The notes under the pieces were generated by a model, which ran no database searches, was not told the DNA's origin, and saw only the letters and a program-made list of their open reading frames with translations. This document shows, piece after piece, positions 41,680 to 51,854 of a DNA stretch of 64,000 nt (positions within the stretch are counted from its first letter, which is position 1; every line of letters begins with the position of its first letter). The stretch lies in the NCBI GenBank assembly GCA_037447655.1, contig JBBHKE010000467.1, forward strand, positions 1 through 64,000. Direction: 5' to 3'. Source of the stretch: Zygnema cylindricum. Its lineage: Eukaryota; Streptophyta; Zygnematophyceae; Zygnematales; Zygnemataceae. A program made the translations under genes and the position numbers.

Positions 41680-43189
41680 TCAAACCCCCATTTCACACTC
41701 CCCACAAAACCAAGGTCGGCCAAGTTGGTCCCGACCTGCCCAATCTGTAGGCAAGCAAGAAGAATGCCAAGCTCGATTGCATGCCTCACATAATAAAATG
41801 TCTGTAGTTTCGTAACCAGGGGCACAAAAGGGAGAATTAGAACAAATGGGAGGAGAGGGGAAATAAGTGAAATGTAATGTTGGCTCGTCCTCGAGCCCTC
41901 GAAGGTGGCAAGGAGCCACATTAATTTGATTATCTTTAACTCTCTTGCCGTCAGCCCCTTCCAAAGTTAGCACTCCTTTAGGGGAAACCTTAACCACCTT
42001 CAAAATAATCCGGCCTGCAGAAATATCCAAAATATCATTTTTCTGTCGCATCTGATAAACAAAATCTCCGGGCTGAAAACGTCGTTGTCGAGGAACATAA
42101 GAGCCACTCCTACGGTGGGAATACCAAAGCTGATCTCTGTGTTGGGCCGCTTGCAAATTGCCCATGGCTCGTTCTCGTTCATTGATGTTAGGCACATCCC
42201 ATTTCTGTGTATTCGTGTCAAAAATCATGCCAGGGGAACCTAAGCGGTATGCATGGCTCCGGGGAAAAGAAACAAGAGTGGGGAGTGCGCCTCTCGGCTG
42301 ACTCGATTTGTTGCAGTCATAAAATGGTTGTCGAGGTGTAGACGTGACAGGAGTAGCTGTACGGCCTTTGTCCAAAATCTGATCGACGGTGAGGTTTGGA
42401 GGACGCTTTTGTAATCCCACGGCTGCCTTCAACAGTGAAAGAGGAGCAAGATTGGTCCAATACGAGCGAAGACGATAAGCACGAGACCCCATCTGAGCTG
42501 CATCAAACACCAAAGGCTCCCCTAAATAGTGAATTGTCTCTTGCCAAGCAGTAACTACCTTACTAGGTTGATCTGCACCAGGAAAGACATTCTCCAACAA
42601 ATATCCCAACGATTTGTGCTGATGTAGTTGCAAAATATTGAGAATAAAAACCATTTGATAGAATAAATGACTCCGACTGTCACAATTTCCCCTTCCCTTC
42701 CCTGCCTGAGAATACCCCTGACAAGGCCAGGCGGCTATCACTAAATCTACCCACCCCAAATCTCGGATGTGTTGCGAGGTAATCAAGTCAACATTTTGTG
42801 GGAGTCGATGATGAGATTGTGAAATAGCAGAAACAGGTAATTGGAGAGGGTACAATCGGTGAAGCTCTAATAGTCGAAATTCGCTTGCTGCCCGAGCTGA
42901 ACATGAAATTTCCACGGCCCAATAACTTCTAATCTGGTGGCCGTTCATCAATAAAGCTTCTAAATCCGTACTGATGCCAGAAAAATAAGGAGACCATTGT
43001 TAACCCTGGCGGCTCCGGTGTCAAATCAACCACTTTCCGAGGAAGTGGCTTCAAAATTTGGCCCTGAATAAAATGTTGAAATTCGGTCCCTCTTTTACAT
43101 TCTTTTTTCGTAGAAGGCAATGTCTTCTCATCTATCAAAACCTTGAACACTTTTTCGTGACTTCGTCTCAAAGAAGCCGCTACCTCCAA
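41680..43189 (-). pseudogene. Cytosine-5 DNA methyltransferase with C-terminal PHD finger (one frameshift)
   Basis: Two minus frames: 43189-42929 and 42951-41680. C5-methyltransferase motifs in order: motif I (VSLF/SGIST, split by one extra T near 42993), motif IV with the catalytic Cys (IAAWPCQGYSQAGKGR), motif VI (YLLENVFPG), motif VIII (MGSRAYRLRSYWTNL), and a C-terminal block (NINERERAMG). The order and spacing resemble the DNMT3/DRM side of the family. Next comes RRFQPGDFVYQMRQKNDIL ... GVLTLEGADGKRVK, similar to the integrase C-terminal region of gypsy elements, and last a PHD-like finger (CSNSPFC, CEAC, WHSSC, CGEC). Apart from the one-base shift the reading is clean, so it may be recently active or mis-sequenced. 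Confidence 0.8.
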
Positions 43190-43300
43190 TCTCCGTTTGT
43201 GGGATTCCTCCCACTCAGCGGAGATCGGGAATTGCTATACAAGCGGTGCAATGTCGGTGGATTCATCCTCCGATTAAACGGAAAATTTAGAAGAATGAAT

Positions 43301-44155
43301 TTAGGACACATTGCTAGTGTAAACGGGGTAGCAGCCTGCTGCTGCCTCTTGGGAATGGTGACGTCCCCACAAGGTGAGAGGGACAAAAACTCGGCGAGCC
43401 GGTGAAGTTGGCAAATCCCGAATGCAGATTTGCTCGCTCCAAAAATCTACCATGGCTCCCAATCGGGTCCAAGTGTGTGTTCCCAATAAAATTTCAAACT
43501 GGTTGCCCTCGACCACGAGGAAAGGAAGGCGAATAGAAATCTTCTGACCTGCATCATCCCCAAATTCGATGTCCATGCCCTTCACCATACCAAAAAATGG
43601 TTGATTACCACTACTAACTGTACTTAGGCACACCTTGCTTGGGAATACTTTCGGCCTGCAATTGGGTGGTAACTTCTCCAAAGCACTAGTATATATAAGG
43701 TTAGGAAGGGCACTAGTATCAACCACTGTCTGGAGAAAACCACCAAAAATATTGATCTTAAAGTGTCCAGTAGAATTTCCAATATATGCAACGGCTAAAG
43801 AGGAGTAATCCCTATCGGCGATTGGCACCTTTGCCGAGCTACCGAAACTGGAATCGGAAGATGAAATGGGTGCTCCAAAGGCATCTGTGGATGTCACCCT
43901 GCCGGTGATCTTAGATCCTAATGCCGAAATGAGTTCCTCATCCGAAATTTGGTGGGAGTTAGCCAAAGTGCGAACTAACTCTATAGAGTGAGATGAGAAG
44001 ATCCACCAACATGGCGGAGGGCCGAGAAGGTGGGACAGAAGGATTCGATACCGAAGTAGGATGAGATTCCACCTTAATGGTGAGAGGAGAAGTAGAGGAT
44101 TTGTCCGATTTGACTTTTGTTGTGTCTGGTGGGACTGGATCAGAGGTTGGATCAA
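43301..44155 (-). CDS. Retroviral-type aspartic protease
   Basis: The open minus frame has a pepsin-like retroviral protease: GHFKINIFGGFLQTVVDTSA (active Asp in VDTSA), a flap region, and FLVVEGNQFEILLGTHTWTR LGAMVDFWSEQICI, which matches the ILLG-W block of gypsy proteases. The VDTSA motif replaces the usual DTGA or DSGA, a conservative change. It overlaps the end of gag in another frame (43959-44155), so expression would need a frameshift or a mutation has intervened. It ends at a stop 110 bases before the methyltransferase region. Confidence 0.75.
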   Translation of the reverse strand: MIQPLIQSHQTQQKSNRTNPLLLLSPLRWNLILLRYRILLSHLLGPPPCWWIFSSHSIELVRTLANSHQISDEELISALGSKITGRVTSTDAFGAPISSSDSSFGSSAKVPIADRDYSSLAVAYIGNSTGHFKINIFGGFLQTVVDTSALPNLIYTSALEKLPPNCRPKVFPSKVCLSTVSSGNQPFFGMVKGMDIEFGDDAGQKISIRLPFLVVEGNQFEILLGTHTWTRLGAMVDFWSEQICIRDLPTSPARRVFVPLTLWGRHHSQEAAAGCYPVYTSNVS

Positions 44156-45180
44156 CAGAATTGGTCATCTTTTGTGGAGGTGGCGGGGGAGAATCGGCCT
44201 TAACCCCCAAACCGACTTTCGTCTTCAAAAAGACTTGCCGAGGGGTAAAAGAAAGAATGTCAGATTGCCCCTTCCTCTCATGATCAATGGGTTTCGCTGG
44301 TAACTTGTCTTTCCTTTGATCCTCAGTGGTTTTTCTTAATTGTCTCTTACTCTCTCCAATGCCAACATTAAACAAAATCGGATCACCTGCAAACAATCCA
44401 CTCATCCGAGAGTGGTCTGAACTCTCCCATCCTTCCGGATCCTCCTCTAAATCTGAATCTTCTGTCTGTAAAGCTGCCATTTGCTGAGTTAGGTAAGCCA
44501 ACCGTGCCTCTTTCTCTAATTTCTTGGTCGACTTTGAAGAAGAAGCACCTTTGCTTGCGTTCTCTCTCATCAATAAATCAAGTTTGAGTTTAACTTCCGA
44601 CAACTCTTTCTGTAATTTTGTTTCAAAAGCTGTTGGTTTTCCGAATTGTGCCCCCCAAACCGGATCGGGTTCATTCCTCTCCCCCTCGGGTTGAAATGTC
44701 CCACGAGGAAGATAAATTTGACAAAATGTCGGAATACTCATAAATGCCTTCCCGGTAGCAGGATTAGTTTTCACATATTTAAGCAATTCTTTCGGAATCC
44801 CGTGTTTCTGAAAACATTGAGCCGCCGTATGGCTCTGATATCCACACGCCTCGCATGTCGTGTTGGGAGTAGAGAACTTTGCCCGCAAATCATCAGGAAT
44901 GTTCCGATGGTCCAACTGAGGAAGCTTAATTCGACGAATTCTCTGAAATTCCACTTGCTGTGCATCTGATGTGTCACCTCCTTTCTCGTGATCTCGACCT
45001 CCACCATCCTTTCCGTTTTTCTGATCACCAATTCCACGTGCCACATTCTGAGCATCTCGTTCGTCGTCAATCTTTGCCCTCTTTGCTGCTAACTCAACTG
45101 ATAAAGGTCTCGGACATTTTTGCCACCCATATCCAACTTGTCCACAATTGTTGCATGAGAATAAGATTTGTCAATCCGCT
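43959..45180 (-). CDS. Gag C-terminal part with two zinc knuckles
   Basis: 361 codons are open from 45044, and the same frame can be followed to about 45180. The first knuckle reads CNNCGQVGYGWQKC, with Tyr in place of His. The second, CEACGYQSHTAAQC, is complete. A proline-, lysine- and acid-rich spacer follows, with a helical stretch (LQKELSEVKLKLDLLMREN) that may form a coiled coil. Such double knuckles bind the RNA genome. Confidence 0.75.
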
Positions 45181-45313
45181 CCGTGAGCTTGCGGATTCGG
45201 TTCAGCCACTCCTTTCCCCTTTATTGCTCGAGATACGGCGGCATTTAATTCAGCAATGGTGACAAAAGGAGTGTTGGATCCAGCAAATGCTTCCTCTTTT
45301 CGAACTTTTCTTG

Positions 45314-46825
45314 TCATGGTCCTCTCTTGAGCTTCTCGATCTGCAAAATGATCATGGTATTTTTGAGCAACGGTGTAGCCAGATCAAAAGCAGTGATAGA
45401 CTGACCATCAAGAACTTTTTGAGCGTTCCAATTCTCTAAATTTTGGGTCGTTTTCGGGTCAAGGGATTTTGACAACGTGTGTTCAAACTTAGCAATTATC
45501 AACGAATTCTTAATATCTTGCTGAGTTCGTACACAAAGATTGGCAAGACGGTTGTACATGGTGAGAGTAGTTTCATCAGGCTTCAATTTAAATTCATGGA
45601 ACTCTTGCATAAAAGCCTCATTTCGCTCTATATATTGAGTCTCCCATATGCCCGGTAATGTGGTAAAAGGTTAGGAATTTGCCTCCATCCTCGTAGCAGA
45701 ACGAGCGACATACTCTGATCTATTCATCTTAGAGTAAGCTAATGTCTCATCACGTAACTTGTCTCAAACGTGTACATGGCTGAGATTGGGTGACGGATGG
45801 TTGCTTCTAAATCAGCCCCGCAGTAACATGGGTCTGGTTTAAGGTCGGATCTGAAATTTTGATGGTTGGAGAAGTTAAACTAATCTTCCTCTCCATGTAA
45901 TTTGACAAAGCCTCTCTTGCCAATCGATCAACCATCATGAGAAATAACATCTGCTCTAAGTCTATCAGAATATCACCACCTCGATATTTGTTGACTTTCG
46001 CCACATAAAAAATTCTTCCACTGGAGTTTAAAAGGGGAAAAAAAATGCACGATGCATCCCTTGTAAATAACCTCGAGTTATCCCTCATTCAAAAACCGTC
46101 CTCAAACGGCAATCAAAACCCCTTGGCTTCACTGGTATTAATATCAATGATAGGGGAAAGAGGGTTTCCTAAAGACGACACACTCCCCCTTGGTGAAAGA
46201 GGATCGGGTGGCCTTGAAAGGCTACAAAAATCAAAAACAATTGACGAGGATTTTGAAGAGGAAAGGGAAAAATGGGTGGATAGTGAAGGAAGAGTGGAAT
46301 GAGATGAAATTGATTTATCTATGATTTTATCTCCATCACCCCGCGGCTGCACATGGCCCTCTTCATGAATAGGTGGAGGATGGGAATGAGCTGACCTAAA
46401 GGTGGGATTGGGGTCTAAGTTTCCAGTAGAAGGAATAGGGGAAATGGGTGAAGACGGTATAGAAAACGAGGCGGAGGAGCTAGAGGGAGAAGGAGGAGAA
46501 TGAGAAGGGTTTTTCTTGTATGAGGAATGATAAAGGGTATAGCTAAAGGTGTGGGTGAGATTTGTCGCAACCTAATTTCCAAATTTTCTTGTAATTTTTG
46601 GAAAATCTCTTTGAAAATCACCTTTCGATCCACTCGAAGTCTAACTCTCCAATTGTCTGTTCCATTTGGTGATGAAATATGTGTTGTTTCCGTCCCCTTC
46701 CTTTCTTGTACCAATGCATTAGATCTCAAGAGAGTATCATCAATCCCTCGAACCTCTTGTGGTCTTTTCCTAGAAAATCGCCCAACCCCCAATGGTTTAG
46801 TTGTTGCCTTGGACGATTCCCCCAC
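45314..46825 (-). pseudogene. Gag N-terminal and capsid parts (interrupted)
   Basis: The minus frames 46415-46825 (RKVIFKEIFQKLQENLEIRL), 45807-46088 (DILIDLEQMLFLMMVDRLAR EALSNYMERKI) and 45314-45610 (MQEFHEFKLKPDETTLTMYN RLANLCV, then IIAKFEHTLSKSLDPKTTQN) line up as one Gag. The last is the Retrotrans_gag capsid signature. Stops and frameshifts separate them. Confidence 0.7.
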
Positions 46826-46950
46826 TTGCCTTGTAATTTTGTGACCCCTCGAATCCCAATATGTCTCTTTCCACTCTTCCCTAACCCCTTGGAAACATCA
46901 CTCTCTCTACCCCAACGTTTAATTCTGCTTGAATGGTTGACATCAACCTA

Positions 46951-47053
46951 GTTAGGTCAAATCGTTGGTGTCCAATCGAATGCATAATGGGAGGAAAAAT
47001 AAGTTATGTCAAATTGTTGGTGTCCAATAGAACGCATAATGGGAGGAAAAATA
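46951..47053. repeat. Tandem repeat of about 55 bp
   Basis: TTGGTGTCCAATCGAATGCA at 46963 recurs as TTGGTGTCCAATAGAACGCA at 47018, each followed by TAATGGGAGGAAAAATA. Confidence 0.75.
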
Positions 47054-47216
47054 GGATCGAATTTCGACATTTCATTCAAGGCCAGATTTTGACGCCACTT
47101 CTTCGGGAGGTGGTTGATTTGACACTGGAGTCGGCATGGTTAACTGTGGTCTCATTTTCTTCTTGCGTCATTGGGGATTGGCGTCATTGGGGATTTGTGC
47201 AGGCACTGATGTAGTT
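47054..47216 (+). pseudogene. Fragment of a second methyltransferase, opposite strand
   Basis: The plus frame reads FRHFIQGQILTPLLREVVDL TLESAWLTVVSF, clearly homologous to FQHFIQGQILKPLPRKVVDL TPEPPGLTMVSLF at 43090-42990. It breaks in motif I, where GCGTCATTGGGGATT is duplicated. The rest of the enzyme is missing. Confidence 0.7.
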
Positions 47217-50200
47217 AACACTCAACACTAGTCACGATGTAATGTAGTTTAAGAGTTTTGACCCACAGATTCGCCTAGTGGGAGGCATGTCTTAAAGGCA
47301 CACGTGTATTGAATCATAAGGAACCGTATCAAGGTATGGTCTTGTATGGTGTACCTCACAAGGTAGTATAATCTTCCATCCGCTCAGTTTTAGGCGCATT
47401 TTGCGAACTGACGTAGCAAAATGAGCCGTTGGACTATCACATTCTCAACACTGTACAATACCGACCGTATCGGTACATTCGCTCCCCTCGCAATGTCCAG
47501 AACGGTGAGGCTTTTGTCAAGCCAAAAATCTAAACAGACCGGTGAGGACTTTTCCTTTAAAAAAAAAATCTGGTCAATAATATTTCGCTATTCATTAGCG
47601 GTATTAATTACCTCATCATTACTTTCAATTAGCAAACGGAGAGAGAGAAAGTAAACTATATTGCAAAAATTGTAGCGGAAAATACCCTAAGGGTAAAAAA
47701 GGGGTAAAACATGGGTAAAAAAAAAATACTTCCTGACCATGTTAGCCACATGGTCCTGTCACAAAAGTCAAAACAGGTCAAAACAAGTCATTTTACAGCA
47801 TAACGATAATCACGACGGATTGAGTAACCGATTTTACTATGATTCAGGCTTAGGTTGTTTTCCCATGTAATCGATACTTTGAAGAATTATTTTGGACTCT
47901 TGTGAAGATTCTCCGTACTACTTTGAAGAGCGTCACAATGTGCGAAAATGAAATCGGAACTTTGACATGTGATGGTTGTAGACGTAGGTACAACTTTGTG
48001 ACGGTTGAAGACGACTACGAAACTTCCGACAATTGGTGACGCCAACAAAAATAGCAATAGTTGTAGACGTCTACATTTTTATAATTTTGTGACATTTTAG
48101 ATGTTTAGGGTTTTGTGACATTGTGACGTCATGCTCACTTGAGATAACGTGGACGTCACAAATTTAAGAACTTTCCGCCATGGCTATCCGATTTTGTTTT
48201 TCGACTTTTCTCAATCGGATTGCTTTAAAAATATAATGTAATCAAAAGAATTATTTTTCAAATATATTTCATTTCGTGCCACTACTCTCGTGCCTCTTTC
48301 TAGAAAGTGTGATATAGAAGCGATAATATGAAAGGGAGAAGGGAGAGGCGACGATGGCGCAAACCTTTTGCAAAAGACTCATGAATGACGGGCAGGGAGA
48401 AAAATAGTTTGTACTCTCCCTCATCCTAAAATTTTCCCACTCGTGTGGCACGTACGTGAGTCGTTTTTCATTTGTGTTTGGGGGTACATTTGTTGAAATC
48501 CTCTGAGCTATTTTGATGAAGTTTTGATCGGCTGATTCTCTTGCCGGTCGAAAGAGGAAACCCAAAATCGTTCACATGAAGACAAACATGAGTACACCAA
48601 AGTGTCGAATCGGCGTCATTGTCGGTGGTAATTTGTTTTTCATCGGTAAAGTTAATACGTTGCCGAATTTTGTGGAAAGCGGAGAAAAGTCATACTTTAA
48701 TACATGGGGATACACCCTTAGGGGTGTGCCCATGTCCAAACTTTGGAATGCTACTTTGGATTTTAGAGTCGATTTTCACGGGTACTTTTCAAAGTGTTCC
48801 TATGTCAATCGTTACTTGCCTTCATTACTTCAAATATGCGCTTGTGAGACCTCTACAAAAGTAATGGTAGTCTGAAACGAATGTAGGCGACTATGACGTT
48901 CCTCAATTGGTGATATCTCAAAACAACGATGGTTGTAGGCGCGCGGTTTGTAACGTTGTAGATGTTTAGAGTTTTGTGACACAGCGAAGTCATGATACCA
49001 TGTGACGTCATCAGTATATAGATTTTCCTCCATAGCTTCCCTATTTCGTTTTCTTATCTTTTATCATTCGAAATGACATCAATCTCAGACAAAAAAAATC
49101 ATTAAAAAGAAAAAAATATCTTTCATTTGATACTACTATTACTACATCTCTTGTAATTAAGAGAGAAAGAGGAGCGGTCGTTTGTGAAAGAAGGGGAGAG
49201 ACGAAGACGACGTAAACTTTTGCGAAGGACACATGAATGAAAGTGGAGGTCCGAGACCCCAACGAATTTTTTTACGTACATGCTTCGTCATTTTCGTACG
49301 AACATGCGCGTGACGACCAAGGAAAAAAATTAGAGTGTACTCCCCGTCGTTCAAATTTTTTCGAAGACGTTTCACGCGTGCAATACCCTTTTTTCTATTC
49401 GTAAAATGGGTACCATTTTAATAAAAACATGGTTGCGATTTGATTCTAGTGCAAATGTGAAGATGAGTTGGCGTGACGTTGAAGTGGGTCGCGATGATAA
49501 TAACGCCAAATTGACGTACTATCCAAGTTCCAAGATGACGCAAAATGTACTTTGGTACTTGCCCATTTTTCGTACGGCGTAAGATTTTCTCGTTGCAAGT
49601 CCCATTTTCTGTGAAAACGATGGAAAAAAACCCTTGAACACATGGAATGATGATGGATATTTTTTCACTTTTCCACGAGACACGATGCTATTCGTTCAGG
49701 GACTAAGAATTGACCTACTCCGGCTCAGGCTGCGGCCCCATGTAGTTGTAACTAACGTACTTACTTTGGATTTTAGCGCGGATCCGGCGGACCCGGATTT
49801 CAAGTGTCTATATGTATTCTCTCAAGATTGTTACTTAAGCTTGTGACGACTGTATATGTCAACAATACCCGTGACGGCTGTCACTGTATACAATTTGTCT
49901 TTGCCGGACCATATTTTTTCGAAACTTTTTGAAGCGTCGCAACACATCGTCATTTTTGAAACGGTTTGGCATGTGGCGTGTCATTGCGTGACATCGTAGA
50001 CGTAGAGCCTTGCAGCCGTAGCTGTACGACATGCCTTTGCGTAAACCTTGCATGTCCAGCCGCCATGACTTCGAAGATTTTTCACCTTCGCAGATTTTCC
50101 AACTTTGCGTGAAATGACACTGCAGCATCGAGACCCCTGGAAAAAAAAACCGTACAAGGTACGACCGGACAAAACCCAACAACCCTGTACTTTTTTTGTC

Positions 50201-51540
50201 GTCAAAAAATTTTGAAAAAATTTCACACGTGAAAATTTGTTTTCCTATTGGTGTAAACGGATTTTACTTAGCTTAAAACACATTGCCGATGTGTTTTATG
50301 ATAAGTTTGACGATGACGTGACAGTGGGTCGAAAAAACGCAAGACGACAAATTTCGTACACTCTAAGTTAGAGAATGACGCAAATTGTACTATAAAAATT
50401 TGCGATTTCTTCGTACGGTCGCAGCTTAGGCAGTACGGCGCTAAGTTTGAAAGGAAAACGACAGAAAAAAACCCGAACTTAGCCACATGGGGCCACAGCC
50501 TCACTTGTTGTGAACTGAAAGTGTCAGAAGATGGCGTATCCGATTATGCATCCGACGGTCCACGTTACGCCCATAAACGTGGAGAATCAAATCGCTCATT
50601 CAGTAGGCTTGTTTTTCTGACATTTTTTTTTTTTTGGTACGGCACTGTATGAAACAGTACGGCTTTCAGTAATCAACGACATTTTTCCCCTAATGGAACC
50701 TTACCCTTACTTAACACATGGGCACGCACCCTAAAATCTTTACTTATTTTTTGATATCCAACGTGGACCAATCGAACCGACTACTTGGCGGCAAATCTTC
50801 ATCCTGATTGGAGAGAATATCTTTCCTGTACGGTTTTCCGTACCACAAAATCTGTCCGTACCACCCAATCCAGGGTCATTGAGGACCATAGATGTCCCGT
50901 GCGCATATTACCCACGGTATAAACTAACGAATACTACGTAAGGTACGCATCAAACGATGATGAAAAGGTAAATAAAATGCGTACCTTACTTTATACCCGT
51001 ACAATATATTACACTTACGTACAGTGTCCGTCTTTGTTCGTACATTTTAGGGCTATTTTAGGGGATTTTTAAGGGTATCCAAGGTACATTGCCGTACGTT
51101 ATTTTATATTTCAGTAAAAGTTGTCGTAGATATTCCGTACTATATGGTTTTTTAGGGTGCACTTTCATACGATTCGTACATTTCTGTTAAATTTCCGTAC
51201 TTTTTATGATTTTGATTTTTGAAGGATTCTCTAAGATTACGCTTTTCGTACGTTTTTGTACATGGCCGTACAGCGAAGTTTACACGAATTTTACGAAACG
51301 TATGAAAAAGTCGAATACTACGTAGTTTTCGTAAAAAGTTGAAATCCGTACGAATTGGACATCAACGTTGACGACAGCAGGCAGAAAAATAAACTCTCGA
51401 ACTCTCGAAACTTCTGTGTAACCAATAAAAGTTATTGCATTTTTCGTACACCTCGCCGTACCGTACAACTGTACGAAAGCGTCTTACGAAATTTTTAATT
51501 TTTAATTTTCTTTCAACCCGACTCGTCTGCGCTCTCTTTT
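47217..51540. other. No gene recognised; diverged repeats
   Basis: Two stretches, about 48085-48430 and 48950-49350, look like old copies of one another: GATGTTTAGGGTTTTGTGAC against GATGTTTAGAGTTTTGTGAC, and further matches down to a shared CATGAATGA. The segment 49770-49818 is the inverse of 4725-4785. An imperfect hairpin lies at 48703-48737 (ACATGGG ... CCCATGT). GTAC and CGTAC are very frequent from 49.2 to 51.5 kb. Open frames are short and lack domains. Confidence 0.5.
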
Positions 51541-51544
51541 GTCT

Positions 51545-51790
51545 CCGTTTTTGGGATTTTTGAAGGGGTTTTAAAGGGTTTTCCAAGGATTTGTTAAGGT
51601 TTTTCTTAGGGTTTTTTCAAGGGTTTTTAAGGTTTTTTTTTAGGGTTTTCCAAAGCATTTCGAGGGTTTTTGAGGGTCCTGAACGGTACCAGGCCTCTTT
51701 TAGGATTATTCTAGGGTTTTTTAGGGTTTTCGCAGGGTTTTTAGGTTTAAAGGGTTTTTCCTTAGGTTTTGTACGGATTTTTTAGGGTTA
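51545..51790 (+). repeat. Degenerate telomere-like (TTTAGGG-like) stretch
   Basis: Many variants of AGGGTTTT, TTTAGGGTTTT and AAGGGTTTT at irregular spacing. The plant-type telomere repeat is TTTAGGG, but no exact tandem run is present, so this is a degenerate interstitial version or simple-sequence drift. Confidence 0.5.
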
Positions 51791-51854
51791 GTGTTTTTTT
51801 TAATGGCTACGATGACGTGTGCGTCTACCTCCATCACGGGAGCTTCTCAGTGGA

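Larger units (their letters stand above)
41430..46930 (-). mobile_element. Retroelement with Gag, protease and DNA methyltransferase-PHD
   Basis: On the minus strand: gag (46825 to about 43960), aspartic protease (44155-43301), cytosine-5 methyltransferase with PHD finger (43189-41680), then a C-run (polypurine tract on the minus strand, 41631-41642) and a probable 3' LTR start (TGATTCAGG at 41629). No RT, RNase H or integrase core is visible between protease and methyltransferase, where only about 110 bases lie. No 5' LTR was found; the 5' side abuts an oppositely oriented methyltransferase fragment at 47 kb. Both ends are approximate. Confidence 0.75.

Noticed and set aside
42951-43010. Programmed +1 frameshift in the methyltransferase
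   Set aside because: The shift is in the middle of the cofactor-binding motif and no known slippery signal is recognised; mutation or sequencing error is simpler.
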